The notes under the pieces are model-generated. The model was not told where the DNA came from. It searched no databases and saw only the letters and a list, made by a program, of their open reading frames with translations. This document shows positions 13,095-25,021 of a stretch of DNA of 64,000 nucleotides, piece after piece; position 1 is the stretch's first letter, and each line of letters starts with the position of its first letter. This DNA comes from Rostrohypoxylon terebratum. Its lineage: Eukaryota; Ascomycota; Sordariomycetes; Xylariales; Hypoxylaceae. Both the position numbers and the translations under genes were made by a program. The stretch spans positions 186,001-250,000 of the forward strand of contig MU385889.1 of NCBI GenBank assembly GCA_022497145.1, read 5' to 3'.

Positions 13095-13147
13095 GTGGGC
13101 TAATGCGGGCTAAAGTGGGCTAAAGTGAACTAATATGGGTTAATTTG
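13095..13147. repeat. GGGCTAAAGT decamer tandem repeat
   Basis: About five imperfect copies with period 10 (GGGCTAATGC, GGGCTAAAGT, GGGCTAAAGT, GAACTAATAT, GGGTTAATTT). Confidence 0.85.
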
Positions 13148-16100
13148 TCACGGATCCCTCATAATTTGCCCGAATTACTGGCCGAGCCATAGTGACCTGA
13201 TTGACCTGACAGCCTGAGTGGTCCAGAGTGACATAGTGGCATAATTTACCCCCTTCTTATCCTTCCTAGCCCTTTTTACCCCCTTGAGGGATCTTCCTTG
13301 CTTCAGGACATGGGAATCGACTTGGTCCGGCTATACTACTACTAATCACATGGGAATTGGTGATGTTGGGGAAACCGGTACGTACCTTTGTCTTAATCAA
13401 TCTACTTAATCTATTCGATGTTTTTGGTATCATATGTTTATTGTTTTAATGTGGACTACGTGAGTTCTATAGACTACAGACTATAGATTGTTAGCACCGG
13501 AGAGCACGAACACGATGTTACTGTCCCTTTACTATCTTTTGCCATTAGCTGACTAGTTCTCACTGCGGAGAAAAAAAACAATAAGAAAAATGAGAAAAAG
13601 CGTTTCGAAACTCGATGGAAAAACTTGATCTGCTCGGCCGAGTAGGAGTCGTTAATACCCTCATTCTCTCTTTGTTAGGTACTGAACCGTGGTTCGCTGC
13701 TTATGAGGATTATTACTTACATACCGCCATGTACCTGCAGTCTGCAGATTGCATGATCACGATCCCGTTCGAACAGAGACACGCGCTCTCACGTTGTGCA
13801 ACATCCAACCATCCCACATGGGCTTGCTTCCAGAAGGGAGATAGAAGACCCAAAGAAGGTCATTGATGACATTCCAACTTTCCTTTGCAGGCGATTATCA
13901 ATATCTGACATAGCAGAAGGAGTCAGATAAACAAAAGTGCGAGAACGACTTTCTCGACAAGGTGCCTACGTAATACGGCCTGCCCTGAAGGAATATACCG
14001 CGCCATGTAAGTCTCCTGCATTGGGCTAATCAATCCCATCCTTTACTACTATTTCGTCCATACAGAGTTCTGTTCATGATCTTAGGGCCGAATAAGCGTG
14101 TCCCTCCCATCTCGATGAGATAATGCTCTTATCGAAAGGGAAAGGGGCTAATAACTAGTACTAGGTAGTAGGTACATGCCTAGTATCATGTATGCACCTC
14201 ATCTTGCATTTTCTAGACTTTCAGCTCTTGGTCCGTAGGAAGGTAATTAACACTCAATCGGCATCAGATAGTTCCTTGGTAAGGCGATGGACGAAGGCAG
14301 GGCTAAAATCGGCAAATAGGTAAGGCAAATAGGGAGAACCGGGCTGTTACCGGGAACCCTGAGAATCCATGGCTCGTTCTAGCTCTGCTGCACTGTACCT
14401 GTATGGATCTTCTGCCGGAGAATTACAAGGCAGATTCCATGTCGACCCCTTACGCTATACTCAGATACCCAGGTCCCAGGTATTCAGGGGGCTAATTATG
14501 TTAGTAATTGGGGTCATCGTCCCGGCCTTACGGTGAAAACAGCGCGAATCCTACCCTTGGCCTCCGGCATCGAACGCCGAGCCACAGCGGGAGCCACCAC
14601 GGGGGGCGGGATTCTTAGATGCCAAGCCTCTGTCACTCTCCACCGAAGACATTCAAAATCAGAACGGGACCCTTGAAGGTCTAAGTCAAAGTCAGGGCTA
14701 CAGTAAAAATGCCAGGAGCGGCGGCACCGAAATCTCACAATTTCCATTATCAAACTGGCTATGTGTAAGATCGCATACCAGGATAAGAAACGGAAGAAAC
14801 CTCGACGTCGCAATATCGATTCAGATTTTGCGAACGCATAAGGGCTATAGGAGATCGGGTCCGGAGCTCCGGCACCGATTACACACAGCCCTGAGCCTTT
14901 CCTCTGTCCTCTGTCCTCTGTTCCCTACCCTCTGCCTTCCAAGATTATCTTCTATTCCACCGTCCGCCCCCAAACTTAGACATTTTCTATGCACGTAAAT
15001 GTTGCATATTCCCCGTCGGGATCGTTTCCTTCCTGCGACGCTGCTACGTTGCTCCGTGGGATGGATATTGTGTTCGTGTCACAGTCTGCCCTACGAGGTC
15101 CGCAGCAGGCAGGAGTCGAGGTAACTCGAGAAAAATAGCTCGAACATAGGTACTAGGTAGCTAGAATAGCTGAGGGTCAGACAACCCTAGAACCTAGACA
15201 TCCACGACAGAGAATAGGGCTGGAATAGGTGCACAGCATAACATAAAATTCCCCTCGACGGCAATCCTACGGTACATCCCGTCATCATCCGAAGTTGGGT
15301 ACGTAAGTGGCTTGGTGTAATAGGTAGACGACGCCCGCGTCAGTCCCTTTTCGATATAGCATGCACGCATCTAGTGTATGACATGCAGTCGTTAGTCGCG
15401 CCCTTCATTCCCTCCTATTATTTCCTTACTTGGTCCGCCGCCTTTTCACCTCTCTAGCTTCTTACTCGCAGATGACGTCGCAATTCGAAGCCCACCCTAC
15501 GCACGCATGCAAGTTACTGTCGCATTTGATTACCACCATCAACCACCCTTTCCCACCACCACAATCGCGTCCCTTACAAAAATTTCCACCGCTACTGCCT
15601 TCTTTACCCCAATTTGTATGTATGCGATCTGTCGATGTCCACAAAACGGGACACAACATGGAAGATCACTGAGCAAAAAAGAAAAAGAAAAGGGAAAAAA
15701 AAGTTGTGTAGCTTCCCCTGCCCCCCAAAAGCAATAGTATATGCAGCCCAGTCCACCTACGAAAGGAGAGTAAACAAGTGCAAGAAAAACTCAAATACCT
15801 ACCTACCTAGGTACCTACTACTCTACATGGAACAAAAAATATATATGCATGCCGGTATTGCGGTATTGCGGTCAAGGCTAGCGGGATAGAAACTTACGGT
15901 CTACCTACCGCAACCGCACCCACACCCACACCCAAACCCAACCATCCATATCCAGCACACCTCCTTTCCGCTAGGCTGCTGCTAAGTATAGCACATGCAG
16001 GCTCTCGCGCACATGGCTACCATGCTATAGAACATTAGAACATTTCTAGAATACGTAGAAGCGTCGCTCAGCATTCCTTACAACTTACCTAGTCTCGTCT

Positions 16101-16589
16101 TTTGCTTAACCGCTCACCTCCAGCTAGCTAGGTACTTACCAGGAAGTTGGGTGGATCAAGACAACTTGCATTTGCAGAAAAAAACATGTGCCGTCTAACC
16201 ACATGGCCGTCGCAGGTTACACTAGACTTATCACTGGGAGTAAAAAAAAATGTATTTCCCTCCCTATGAACGACGGAGTAGGTACACACGACCACTCATT
16301 GACCTAACCTGAACGAACCTAAACGCCGATGCTAATGCTTCCAAATTTGGCCATTTCCTTGACTGTTCTGCATGCCGTTGTAGGGGGGTAAATAATACCA
16401 TGGAGGGAAACGCATTATGAACAAATCAGAAAACCACTGGAACTAATTCGCGGAAATGGCGCAGTACGCGAGGCAATGACGAGAGCAGCTCACGTCCACC
16501 TATGTCATCCGCGCCAAATGTCCGAAGCCCATCCATAACTCCTTCCCGGGTAAGGTGATTACTTATCGCCGTGACCTGTCTTGCTCAGC

Positions 16590-19500
16590 TTACTCGTTAG
16601 CGGACGGTGTTCCGGCGGATGGCCCGGCAGATGATGCGCCAAAAGCGCCAAAGCCTCCGTGATCAGAACCACCGTTGGCTGTAGGCATGGTGCCGTTCAG
16701 AAGAGGGCATTTGCTAGATCGAAAGAGTTAGCACACATCACTAATTGCTAGGTAATGTGCAGATAAACTCAAGAAAATGAGCCAGTATTCTAGGACGTTT
16801 GATAGTAGAGCGACCGAGGCAAGCAATATTACAGGCTCAGTATAGCTCATGTCATGGTATCGTCCTTCGTAAAGGTTTGATAGACTTAAAAGAAACAGTG
16901 ATGCCAGTACCTCTTGTTTGTCTTGATGTGTCCCACTTGTCCGCAGTTCGCGCACTTGCGCGTTGTGCCCGCGGACTTGTCGGCGGCAGATGGAGGAGAC
17001 GCGCCTCCGTTAGCCTCCAGGTTGGCGCCAGCTTTCTTTCTCTTGCCCTTGCCCTGCTTCTCACGAATTTGGCGACGATCCTGGTTCTTGAGTAGGCGTG
17101 AGAGCTCCCTGTCAACACTGAAAAAAAAAAACATTAGCAAATAGCAAATAATACGAGGTATTTTCATCCTTTCGACTGACAGTTTCTGTTTCTCACGATT
17201 ATCGTCGGCATCAGCCGTCGGTTGCAAGCTGTAGACACTAGAGTAAAAGTAAGTCAGTATGATGGGAGGTCTGCATTTTATTTTCATCGGAAGGACTTAC
17301 TCGCGGTTCTTATCATCGATTTCTCGTCGTTGCTTGAGGTAATTCCTAATCACCACCGGATCGTCGAGAATCACAACTTCCGTAATAATCTCACCCGCCT
17401 CGTTTCGCTTCTTACGGGTAATCTTGATCTTCCGTCTTCCTGAGCGACTGGCTGCACTTAGACGACTGAACATGCTTCGGCCGTCGTCCATGGGCGCAGG
17501 CGTAGCATCAGGTTGTTTCGACTCGAAACGATCGTCTTCATTGGTCGTGTCGAGCACGTCCGTGTCTTCATGGCGGGTAGCGTCGCTAAGAGTAGTCTTC
17601 TGTCGCCTCCAGATATCCTCTATGCCTTTGTTGTACATGTCCTGCTGCTTCTTAACGTTATATGAATGGCCGCCGTTCGCCTTACGTTCGCGCTCCATCG
17701 CATCCGTAGAAGTAGCCATAGGACCTTGAACAGCATTTATATAACCGCCTTTCATAGAAGTTTTGATAAAACTGAATCCTAAGCCCTGACCGGTAGGATC
17801 GCCTTCTCCATGAAGAGCTACCATGGCTTTTCCCGCACTCGCATCAATAAAGTTTTTGGTAAGTTCCCATGGAGCCATTCTGGCAATCAATGGTTCTTCT
17901 GCACCTTCATCGTCATCGTCTTTGTCCTTGGGATCGTAACCTGCGTTCGCCAATAGCTGCTGTCCTATCTGCATAGCTTCGATGAGGCAGGCGTCTTCCG
18001 GCTTGATCATGGATCGTATGGCGGACTCGTCCATCAACGTCTGGCCCTCTGGTAGCACCCACGTTTTCCTATCTCTGTCGTATGTAAGGAACTCCTTCAT
18101 CTTCTGACGATTCTGGGGGTCCTGTTTCTCGAAGACGTGGGGCGTGATCTCCGTAAGGCTGACATCCTGGGTCTCCTTCTTCTTCATCATACGATAGGCA
18201 ATCATCTTGAGACGGTTCTTCGACGTGTTCGTAACTTTTCTAGCATGAGGACCGGGAACTTCCAAGGACGGGAAAGTCTGACCCACTGTGTACACGTGGT
18301 CAATCTTTCGGAGGAAGAACTTGGGGCCCTCAGAAGCACTCGTAGTGATTCCAAGGAGGAAGTCAGTCGGTCTCGTCTCGTGCTTGAAGATAGGGGCACG
18401 ATACATCTCGTTGTGCAACGTAGGAACCATCTCTCCAGGATCTACGGTACCGAAGATGGCGAAGGGAGACCTGTCTTCAGGCAGTAGCGCATGTCCTTCG
18501 CCGAGATCGAGTTTCGGGACCTTATCCTCGTCATTACGATCTTTGCGGCGGTAATAGTTGATGACACGACTACCCATCCCAAAGTTCGACATCATAATCG
18601 GGAATTCTTCGCAGTACTCGAAGAGAACAGCCGTGGAGTTATCATTCAAACTGAGATCTCGAGTGGTCTTGAAGATTTCCTGGTTACTGCGACCCTTGGT
18701 TTCCTTGCGCCTGACCCTCGCAGGCTTACGCACCCCCATAGCATGCTTGACGATCTTCTCAATGTCAAACTTCTTTCGGTGATGCTCCCAAGGTTTGCCG
18801 TGAACCTTTGTTCGGTAGAAGGGGAATGTGAGTTTGAGAGCGGGCAAACTGTGCTCGACACTGAGGTTGGAAAGGGTGGCTCGGACCTTGCTCTTATGGT
18901 TTACCTTAAGAGCGTCGTATTCACTATCGTTAGAGATATTGAAGTAATGAAGGACATCCCTCCTTGCCGTTCCGTTCGACATGCGCACGGTCTTTTCCTC
19001 TAGTTTCTGGCGCTTAGATGATCGTTGTGAGTCCTCATTGTGGGTGAGTAAAAGGTAGGGGTCACTGGGGTCAAGCCTAACGCGTTTACCATATAGCCGG
19101 GCTGCTTTGTGATAATCGCCAGAGCGAAAAATATCAAACGTCGGCAGCTCTGGGAGACTTGGCTGGAACTTGGGAGGTGGTTTCACATGCTCTATATCCT
19201 GAAATTCCTTATCCCAATCATCCATGTCTTCCTCGCGATCGTCATCGTTGGCGGCAGGGTTTTCAGGAGCAGACAGTGGGGAGTCCCATGCTTGACAAAT
19301 AGCAGTGAATTCATCCATTGTGTAGCCACCAACGAGTGATTCGCCCGATTCCGAATTATTCGAGCCACCTTCCGAGGCGTCCACGCCCCAGTCGTCATCG
19401 TCGCTGTCTGTGATTCTCTGGGTGGTTGGAGCGGTGACCGGGATTCTGAAAAGTTTCGCAGAGTCGGTCAAGATCTCTAGATCAAGTTTGGTAGGCACGA

Positions 19501-20398
19501 ATACAGGAGGGTCCCTCTCCTTATGAGGAGGCTCCTTGTACATATACCGTGCAGGCCACTCGGGGAATAGCTTGTTGAAGGGAAGCCTCTTGTGCTTCCT
19601 GAAGGCAGGAAATGCCTGAGCTAGGAGCTCTTCCTTACTTTGTGGGGCCTTCTTCTTCTTATTTACTGGTACTTGACCTATCCACTTATCGATAGACGGC
19701 TTGTAGGTAGGGAAATTGAGTTGTTGTCTCTCCTCGAAGGACATTTTACTCCAAGCCTCGTCTGAAACATCACCCTCTTTTGCTGGCTGGGTATCGACCT
19801 TTAGTTCTGGGAGAGAAGTAGAAGTTGGCGTGGCTGAAGGGGCAGTCATATGCAGCGTACTGGACACCATATGGCCAGTAGGCATGGTTAAGCCACCAGT
19901 CAGCGGGATCGCCGTGGGTTCGGGAACGACAGGGGAAGACGGAAGAATGTCATGTTCGTCGGAACCGAAAAGATCCTCGAAATTCTCGAGGTTGTCAGTA
20001 TTATGGCTAGTGCCCTCATCCTCCGTAAGGCCGGGGACCTGCGAAATACCTGCACCGGCGCCGGCATCAGAACCAAGATCCGAGAGGTCACTATCACTTA
20101 TATCCTCAAAATCGATGGCATCGTCGGCTTTTCCAGTCTGATCAATATCTTTATCGGCGAAAGCGGCGAGATCATGAGGCACTCCGCTTCCATTGGTACC
20201 CGGTCCGCCATGACCCCCAGTCAATCCTAGGATGAGTTTTTCATCTTCCTCCTCTTGGAAAGCCCAGTTGATGCCATCAAGAGACTGCCCATTGCCCTGA
20301 TCAAAATCGGCATCCTCCTCCTTAATGGTGACGTCTAAATTGTCAGGACCCGCAGAGCTCTGGCCGTGGCCCAGCTCGTCGAAAAGAAACTCATCCAT
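16590..20398 (-). CDS. TAF1: Transcription initiation factor TFIID subunit 1 (TAF1)
   Basis: Exons are complement(17301..20398, 17181..17237, 16911..17117, 16590..16713), giving 1161 aa. Introns are 63, 63 and 197 nt. The start MDEFLFDELG is the first ATG of the frame and fits the acidic TBP-binding N-terminus of fungal TAF1. The DUF3591 core spans about residues 400-890 and includes MMSNFGMGSRVINYYRRKD near 598 and SPFAIFGTVDPGEMVPTLHNE. A zinc knuckle (C1107, C1110, H1115, C1123; CANCGQVGH...KSKC) is completed only by splicing exon 3 to exon 4. The protein ends soon after, with no bromodomains, as in other fungal TAF1 proteins. It is the TFIID scaffold that contacts TBP and Taf7 at Pol II promoters. 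It is divergent from the D-serine dehydratase-like gene, with 2.6 kb between starts. Confidence 0.95.
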
Positions 20399-22963
20399 GG
20401 TAGAACGCGCGCGACTCGGGGCAAGGTAAGAGTGCTTTAAGGACTTGTCGGTGTTGCTGCGGACGTTCGCAAACGTAGAAGCGCCAGATTGACTACTTCA
20501 TGTCATTAGAAGGATGTGGTGATCACGGTTCGGAAACCATCGGAATTAATATGTAAGGAGCGCGATTTACACAGCGAAAACTATGCGCTTGATAATAAAA
20601 GGGTAAGAATTAATGTAGGGTTTTGTAAAAGGTGATGCGTTCGGTTCGAAGATGGAGAATGTTTAAGATTTGGTGGCGCGAACATTGGAAGTTCAAATGT
20701 TCAAATGTTGGCAAGGCAGAAGTCGCGTTCAACACTGTTAGTAAGTTAGTAAGACCGTTGACCCAGAGCTGAGAGTGCTCAGTGTACAAGTACCCGGGTA
20801 CCTTTTAACGCAGCCTAGCGGGGTATGCCCAGTCTGCCAGTGCAGACGCACTTGCTTACATGTATCGCCCTAATAGAGAGAGATGTGGCTCTGTGGCTCT
20901 GTGGCTAATAAGTGATAGGAGCTTCGAGTTGTAAATGTGGCTTGATAGCAAAAAAATAAAAATGGAGTCGTGGGGGTTATTTGGGGGGTTACTTCTGGGG
21001 GTATGACTCTTCTAGACTTGGTTCATCAAACAGAAACTGTCAAATCAGTTGCGAATCCAATGCAATGCGACATGGCAATTCTCTTCACCTACCCTCTCTC
21101 TATTTCATGAACAACATGAAAGATAAAAGGACGATTGCGAACCTTCTGATATCCAATATTTACTTTCTGTATATTTACAATGTTGATGATACCTATCACC
21201 TATGATGACCGATAATATCAAGTCTTGTATTGATCACGATGTCGAGATTTCCACCTACCTGCCTCTCTCTTACTCACTTTTTGAAAGCGGATTGTGGTGT
21301 GAATCCAAAAGGGCATCTCGTTTGCCCGGTCAAAAATTGGAATCCTCCTCCCCAAACCAGTCACCCCTTCACCTTCCCCTGCATACTATGGATGTACCGG
21401 TATTTCAACCAACATTTGAACTTCCTACTGGCTCATGCTCCGCTTCTCTATACCATCACGAGGAACGCTAGAGTCGCACTCACCCCGCAGTATCAAGCAA
21501 CCTTGTATTCCTGGAGTCCAAGACCGGACCCATATTGGGGGTCTGCAAGAGACCATCAACACAACGTCAACTGAGTAGTTCCTCACACGATGCCTGATCC
21601 AATGCGTGCAACTGTTACAATTTATTGACGATACTTACAATCTCTGAAGCTACGAAGGACTGCATGTTCGGCTGTAGCTTACCGGAGTCATGTGAATGGG
21701 AACTAGGAAGCATTGGTACCAAATCACTGCCAACCACGTAAGTAACGGAACCATAAAAACCCTTCACGATATCACTACTACCTCGGAGATTTTAATCGTA
21801 AGTTTGACAGGCAGGGTGGGGAGTTTAAGCTGAATCATCTTTCCCCTGGCTTCCCTTCCTGACTTATCTAATAATATAGGTATGACAGCAAGCTCTCATA
21901 GGTCAAGATATAGCTTTCTAAACGGCTTCAAGATACCATTTGGAACAGCCTTATCTCCCGGAGTACAATTGCAATCTATCTAACTACGGATGGAAGCAGC
22001 TTTCGGAGAAATCGTTCAAGCAATTTCCCAGAAGAACGTGCTTCCAATTCTACGCGAGATGACCCCCAATTCACCCCTGGTTAAGCTGATTAGAAGAAGC
22101 TTCGTAAAGTCACGATCCTTGACCCCCCAACCCGCGAGTTTGGGGGTCACGGAGCTACTCAGGTCTAAAACAAGATATCTGCGCGGATCCGAATGTCCCA
22201 CTAGTGGAATTAGTTTCGCAAAGTCTTTGTCACCTCGGCCTGCACTCGTTAAAGATAACCGTTTTTGCATGCCTCGACCCGAAATACGTGGAACATGAGG
22301 ATACTACGTAGTATATTCCTCTGCTCGACTATTTTCGTTCTACTTGCTTTTGTGCAAGGTAGCCTCGTCACCGCTATACGAGCGAATACGATGATGTGTC
22401 AATACTGACGATAGCGGCTTGGGGGGAGGGTAAGTAAAAAGCAAAAGAAACCTAGGACTTGATTTTCTTTTCCCCTTGTTATAGTAATTGATCAACATGT
22501 TCTGGATAGCATTGACCTTTCAGTAAGAATAGCTGCCCATCTGACGAACCGTCCAGTATGACGCACGATGCGAACTTCCTGTGAGGTTCGTTGCATCGTG
22601 ATCCGCACTTGCGATGCAGGTGGTCCCGTTGACATTGCATGAAGGCCCAACTAGCGTGCCTTTGGTATACCGAAGTATACCAAACTTACCTGGTAGCTGG
22701 TGGGTCACCAGCTTCGTCCCGCTCTCGGGCATCTCCTAGTCCTTGGTCTAAGGATGTAAGGCGCCGGGTGTGTATAGAATAACCTAATATATATACTTAT
22801 CTCCAAGACTCTCTCGGACCCCTCCCCAAGACATCGGGCTACATAAAGACTGGATTGGAAATTGGCAAAGACTAGATCATATAGAATTTATATGGTGGTT
22901 GAATTTATATAGACTGAGTACCAAAAAGAAAGTCAGAAGCGCTTAAATCAAGGGAACTCTACA
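20399..22963. other. 2.6-kb divergent spacer between TAF1 and the D-serine dehydratase-like gene
   Basis: No supported gene. It contains the promoters of both flanking genes and an imperfect inverted repeat at 22118-22149. A 102-codon frame at 21990-22298 overlaps an 84-codon frame on the other strand; neither resembles a known protein. Confidence 0.5.
22118..22149. repeat. Imperfect inverted repeat (hairpin)
   Basis: TGACCCCCCAA (22120-22130) is followed after 8 nt by TTTGGGGGTCA (22139-22149), pairing 10 of 11 positions. Confidence 0.7.
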
Positions 22964-24575
22964 ATGGCTGTGCAATTATCCAAAGATAGTCTCCGCGAGC
23001 AGTTCGTAGGCAAGACTCTGAACGATGTCGTTACGCCACAGGTTGTTTTAGACTTGGCCAAAGTCGAGGCGAACTGCAACTTGATGCTTGAGGCCGCGGA
23101 AAGACTGCAGCTTAGCTGGCGAGCACATATCAAGACTCATAAGGTGAGACTCGTGGGATCCCAAGCCCATCCACCTACTGTCCCATACCAATTTTTAATA
23201 ACAACATTGCTGACTGAACCAATAGACGGAAGAGCTCACGAGACTTCAAGTAGGAGACAAGTCCTCGTCCCCGGTGAACCTAATTGTTTCCACCATTATC
23301 GAAGCCGAGAAGCTCATCCCGCTGCTAAAAGAGTACCAGCAAAATGGGCGGAAGGTTAACGTGAGTATACTACCACCCCAAGAAGTTTTTAAAAAAGCTA
23401 AATGATTTTAATTGTCTCACTAACACGCCCCATAGGTCCTATATTCCTTCCCTCTCTACCCATCCTGCATCCCGCGCCTCTCCGCTTTCTCCGCGGCCCT
23501 CGGCGCGGGTGCCCTATCCGTGATGGTCGACCACGTAGCGCAAGTGCCTCACCTGGTCACCCTGACCACCACCTCCGGCCACGCGCCCCTCGTCTTCCTA
23601 AAAGTAGACGTCGGCGGCCACCGCGCGGGCGTGATCCCCGACACCCCCTCCTGTAGCGCCCTAATCGACGCCCTGCTCGCCTCGGAGACGGAGGGGCACT
23701 CCGTGCTCCTCGGCGTGTACAGCCACGCGGGGCACTCGTACGCCAGCCGCAAAGACTGGGAAGCGATGAACTACCTAAGCCAAGAATTCGAGGGGCTGAG
23801 GAAAGTCGCGGAGCAAGTCAAGGCCCAGCGGGCCCCGGGACGGGATCCGCTCGTCCTGAGCGTAGGCGCGACGCCGACGGCGACGACGATCCAGCATCCG
23901 GATTTAGCGGAGACCGCCGCCCCCGCCACGAACGGCGTCACCAACGGCAACACCAAACAAGCAGACGTGCTAACCCCGGTGCCCACAACGCACCTCAAGA
24001 CCCTCCTCAAGACCCTGAAATCCTCCCACTTCGCCCTCGAGGTGCACGCCGGCGTCTACCCGACCCTCGACATCCAACAACTATGCGCGCACGCGCGGGA
24101 CTCCGCCTCTCTCAACGCGTCCTACATCGCAATAACGGTGCTCGCCGAGATCTGTTCGCTCTACCCCTCGCGTTCGCCCACCCGCAGCACCGAAGCCCTG
24201 ATCAACGCGGGCTGCATCGCGCTAGGCCGAGAACCCGTCGCGGACCTGGGCTCACCGAAAGGCCAATCGTACGTCGGCTGGGGCGTGCTGATGCCGTGGG
24301 GCAGCCTGACCGCGCTCCCCGCGCCGGACGCCGAGTTCCCGCTGAAGCACGAAGGCTGGGAGGTAGCGAGCCTATCGCAGGAGCACGGCATCCTGCGGTG
24401 GGCGGGGAAGCCCGAGGACGAGGTGGCGCTGCAGGTTGGCCAGCGCGTGCGCGTGTGGCCGAACCACTCGTGCATCACCGGCGCCGCGCACGCGTACTAC
24501 CTAGTCGTCGACTCGCGGAACAAGGGGAGGGAGGACGAGGTCGTGGATGTCTGGGTAAGGTGGAATGGGTGGTGA
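22964..24575 (+). CDS. D-serine dehydratase-like PLP enzyme (fold type III, zinc-dependent)
   Basis: Exons are 22964..23143, 23226..23360 and 23436..24575, giving 484 aa; introns are 82 and 75 nt with GTGAG donors. The N-terminal alanine-racemase-like barrel carries RAHIKTHKT, where the PLP lysine is probably Lys57. The C-terminal domain carries PNHSCITGAA with His449 and Cys451, matching the zinc pair of eukaryotic D-serine dehydratases, which turn D-serine into pyruvate and ammonia. D-threonine aldolases share the fold, so substrate is not proven. A low-complexity insert (TNGVTNGNTKQAD) interrupts the middle. Exon 3 is visibly far richer in G+C, especially at third positions, than exons 1-2 and neighbouring genes. 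A possible AATAAA is at 24655-24660. It converges on Arp4. Confidence 0.88.
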
Positions 24576-25021
24576 TTTTCTCCTACCTGTTCGCGACCGG
24601 TTTCAATACGAACCTACTACGTACCCACCTATATAAAAGAGAGAAACGAAAAGAAATAAACAGGGAAGGAAAGGAAAGGACTATAGGGTTAGTTGGTGGA
24701 TACGGGAAAAGGACGAGATGATTCGTATACCTTAGGTAGGCAAAGTAAACACTTCTAAATCTCTAGCTCAAATGGAAAGTTTCAGACACAAATAGTTGTT
24801 ATATCTCAATTACGGAAAAAGCTACCCCCTGATCCTAATTTTTTCTGTCCCTCTAAAAGAACACAAACGTGCCTAAGCCAGCCTTCCTGCGATGGCTATC
24901 TACCGACTCCGGACGCCTTGGGGCAGGAGATAAATACGTAAGAAGCTCCGCCTCGATCAAAGTGAAATCGCGACAATATTTGATGCAAGTTTTGCGAGGA
25001 ATCGTTTAGCGACCTGGTCGA
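24576..25021. other. Short spacer between convergent genes
   Basis: About 0.45 kb of 3' flanks; nothing else seen apart from the possible poly(A) signal of the enzyme gene. Confidence 0.6.

Larger units (their letters stand above)
8767..16589. other. 7.8-kb gene-poor spacer
   Basis: No supported protein gene. The left 0.8 kb is the probable rlmA leader and promoter. Further right are tandem repeats at 10313, 10793, 11137 and 13095, a TACCTAGGTA palindrome at 15804, and poly-A/T runs. Frames of 60-138 codons occur (for example around 9175-9591, 13615-13866 and 14514-14813), but they have biased composition, no splice-joined extensions and no domain I recognise. Confidence 0.55.

Noticed and set aside
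13615..13866. 83-codon + frame
   Set aside because: No domain, signal peptide or flanking splice signals.
14514..14813. 99-codon minus-strand frame
   Set aside because: Arg-rich mixed composition, no recognisable motif, no neighbouring exons.
21990..22298. 102-codon + frame and an 84-codon frame opposite
   Set aside because: Mutually overlapping, contain the hairpin repeat, no homology recognised.
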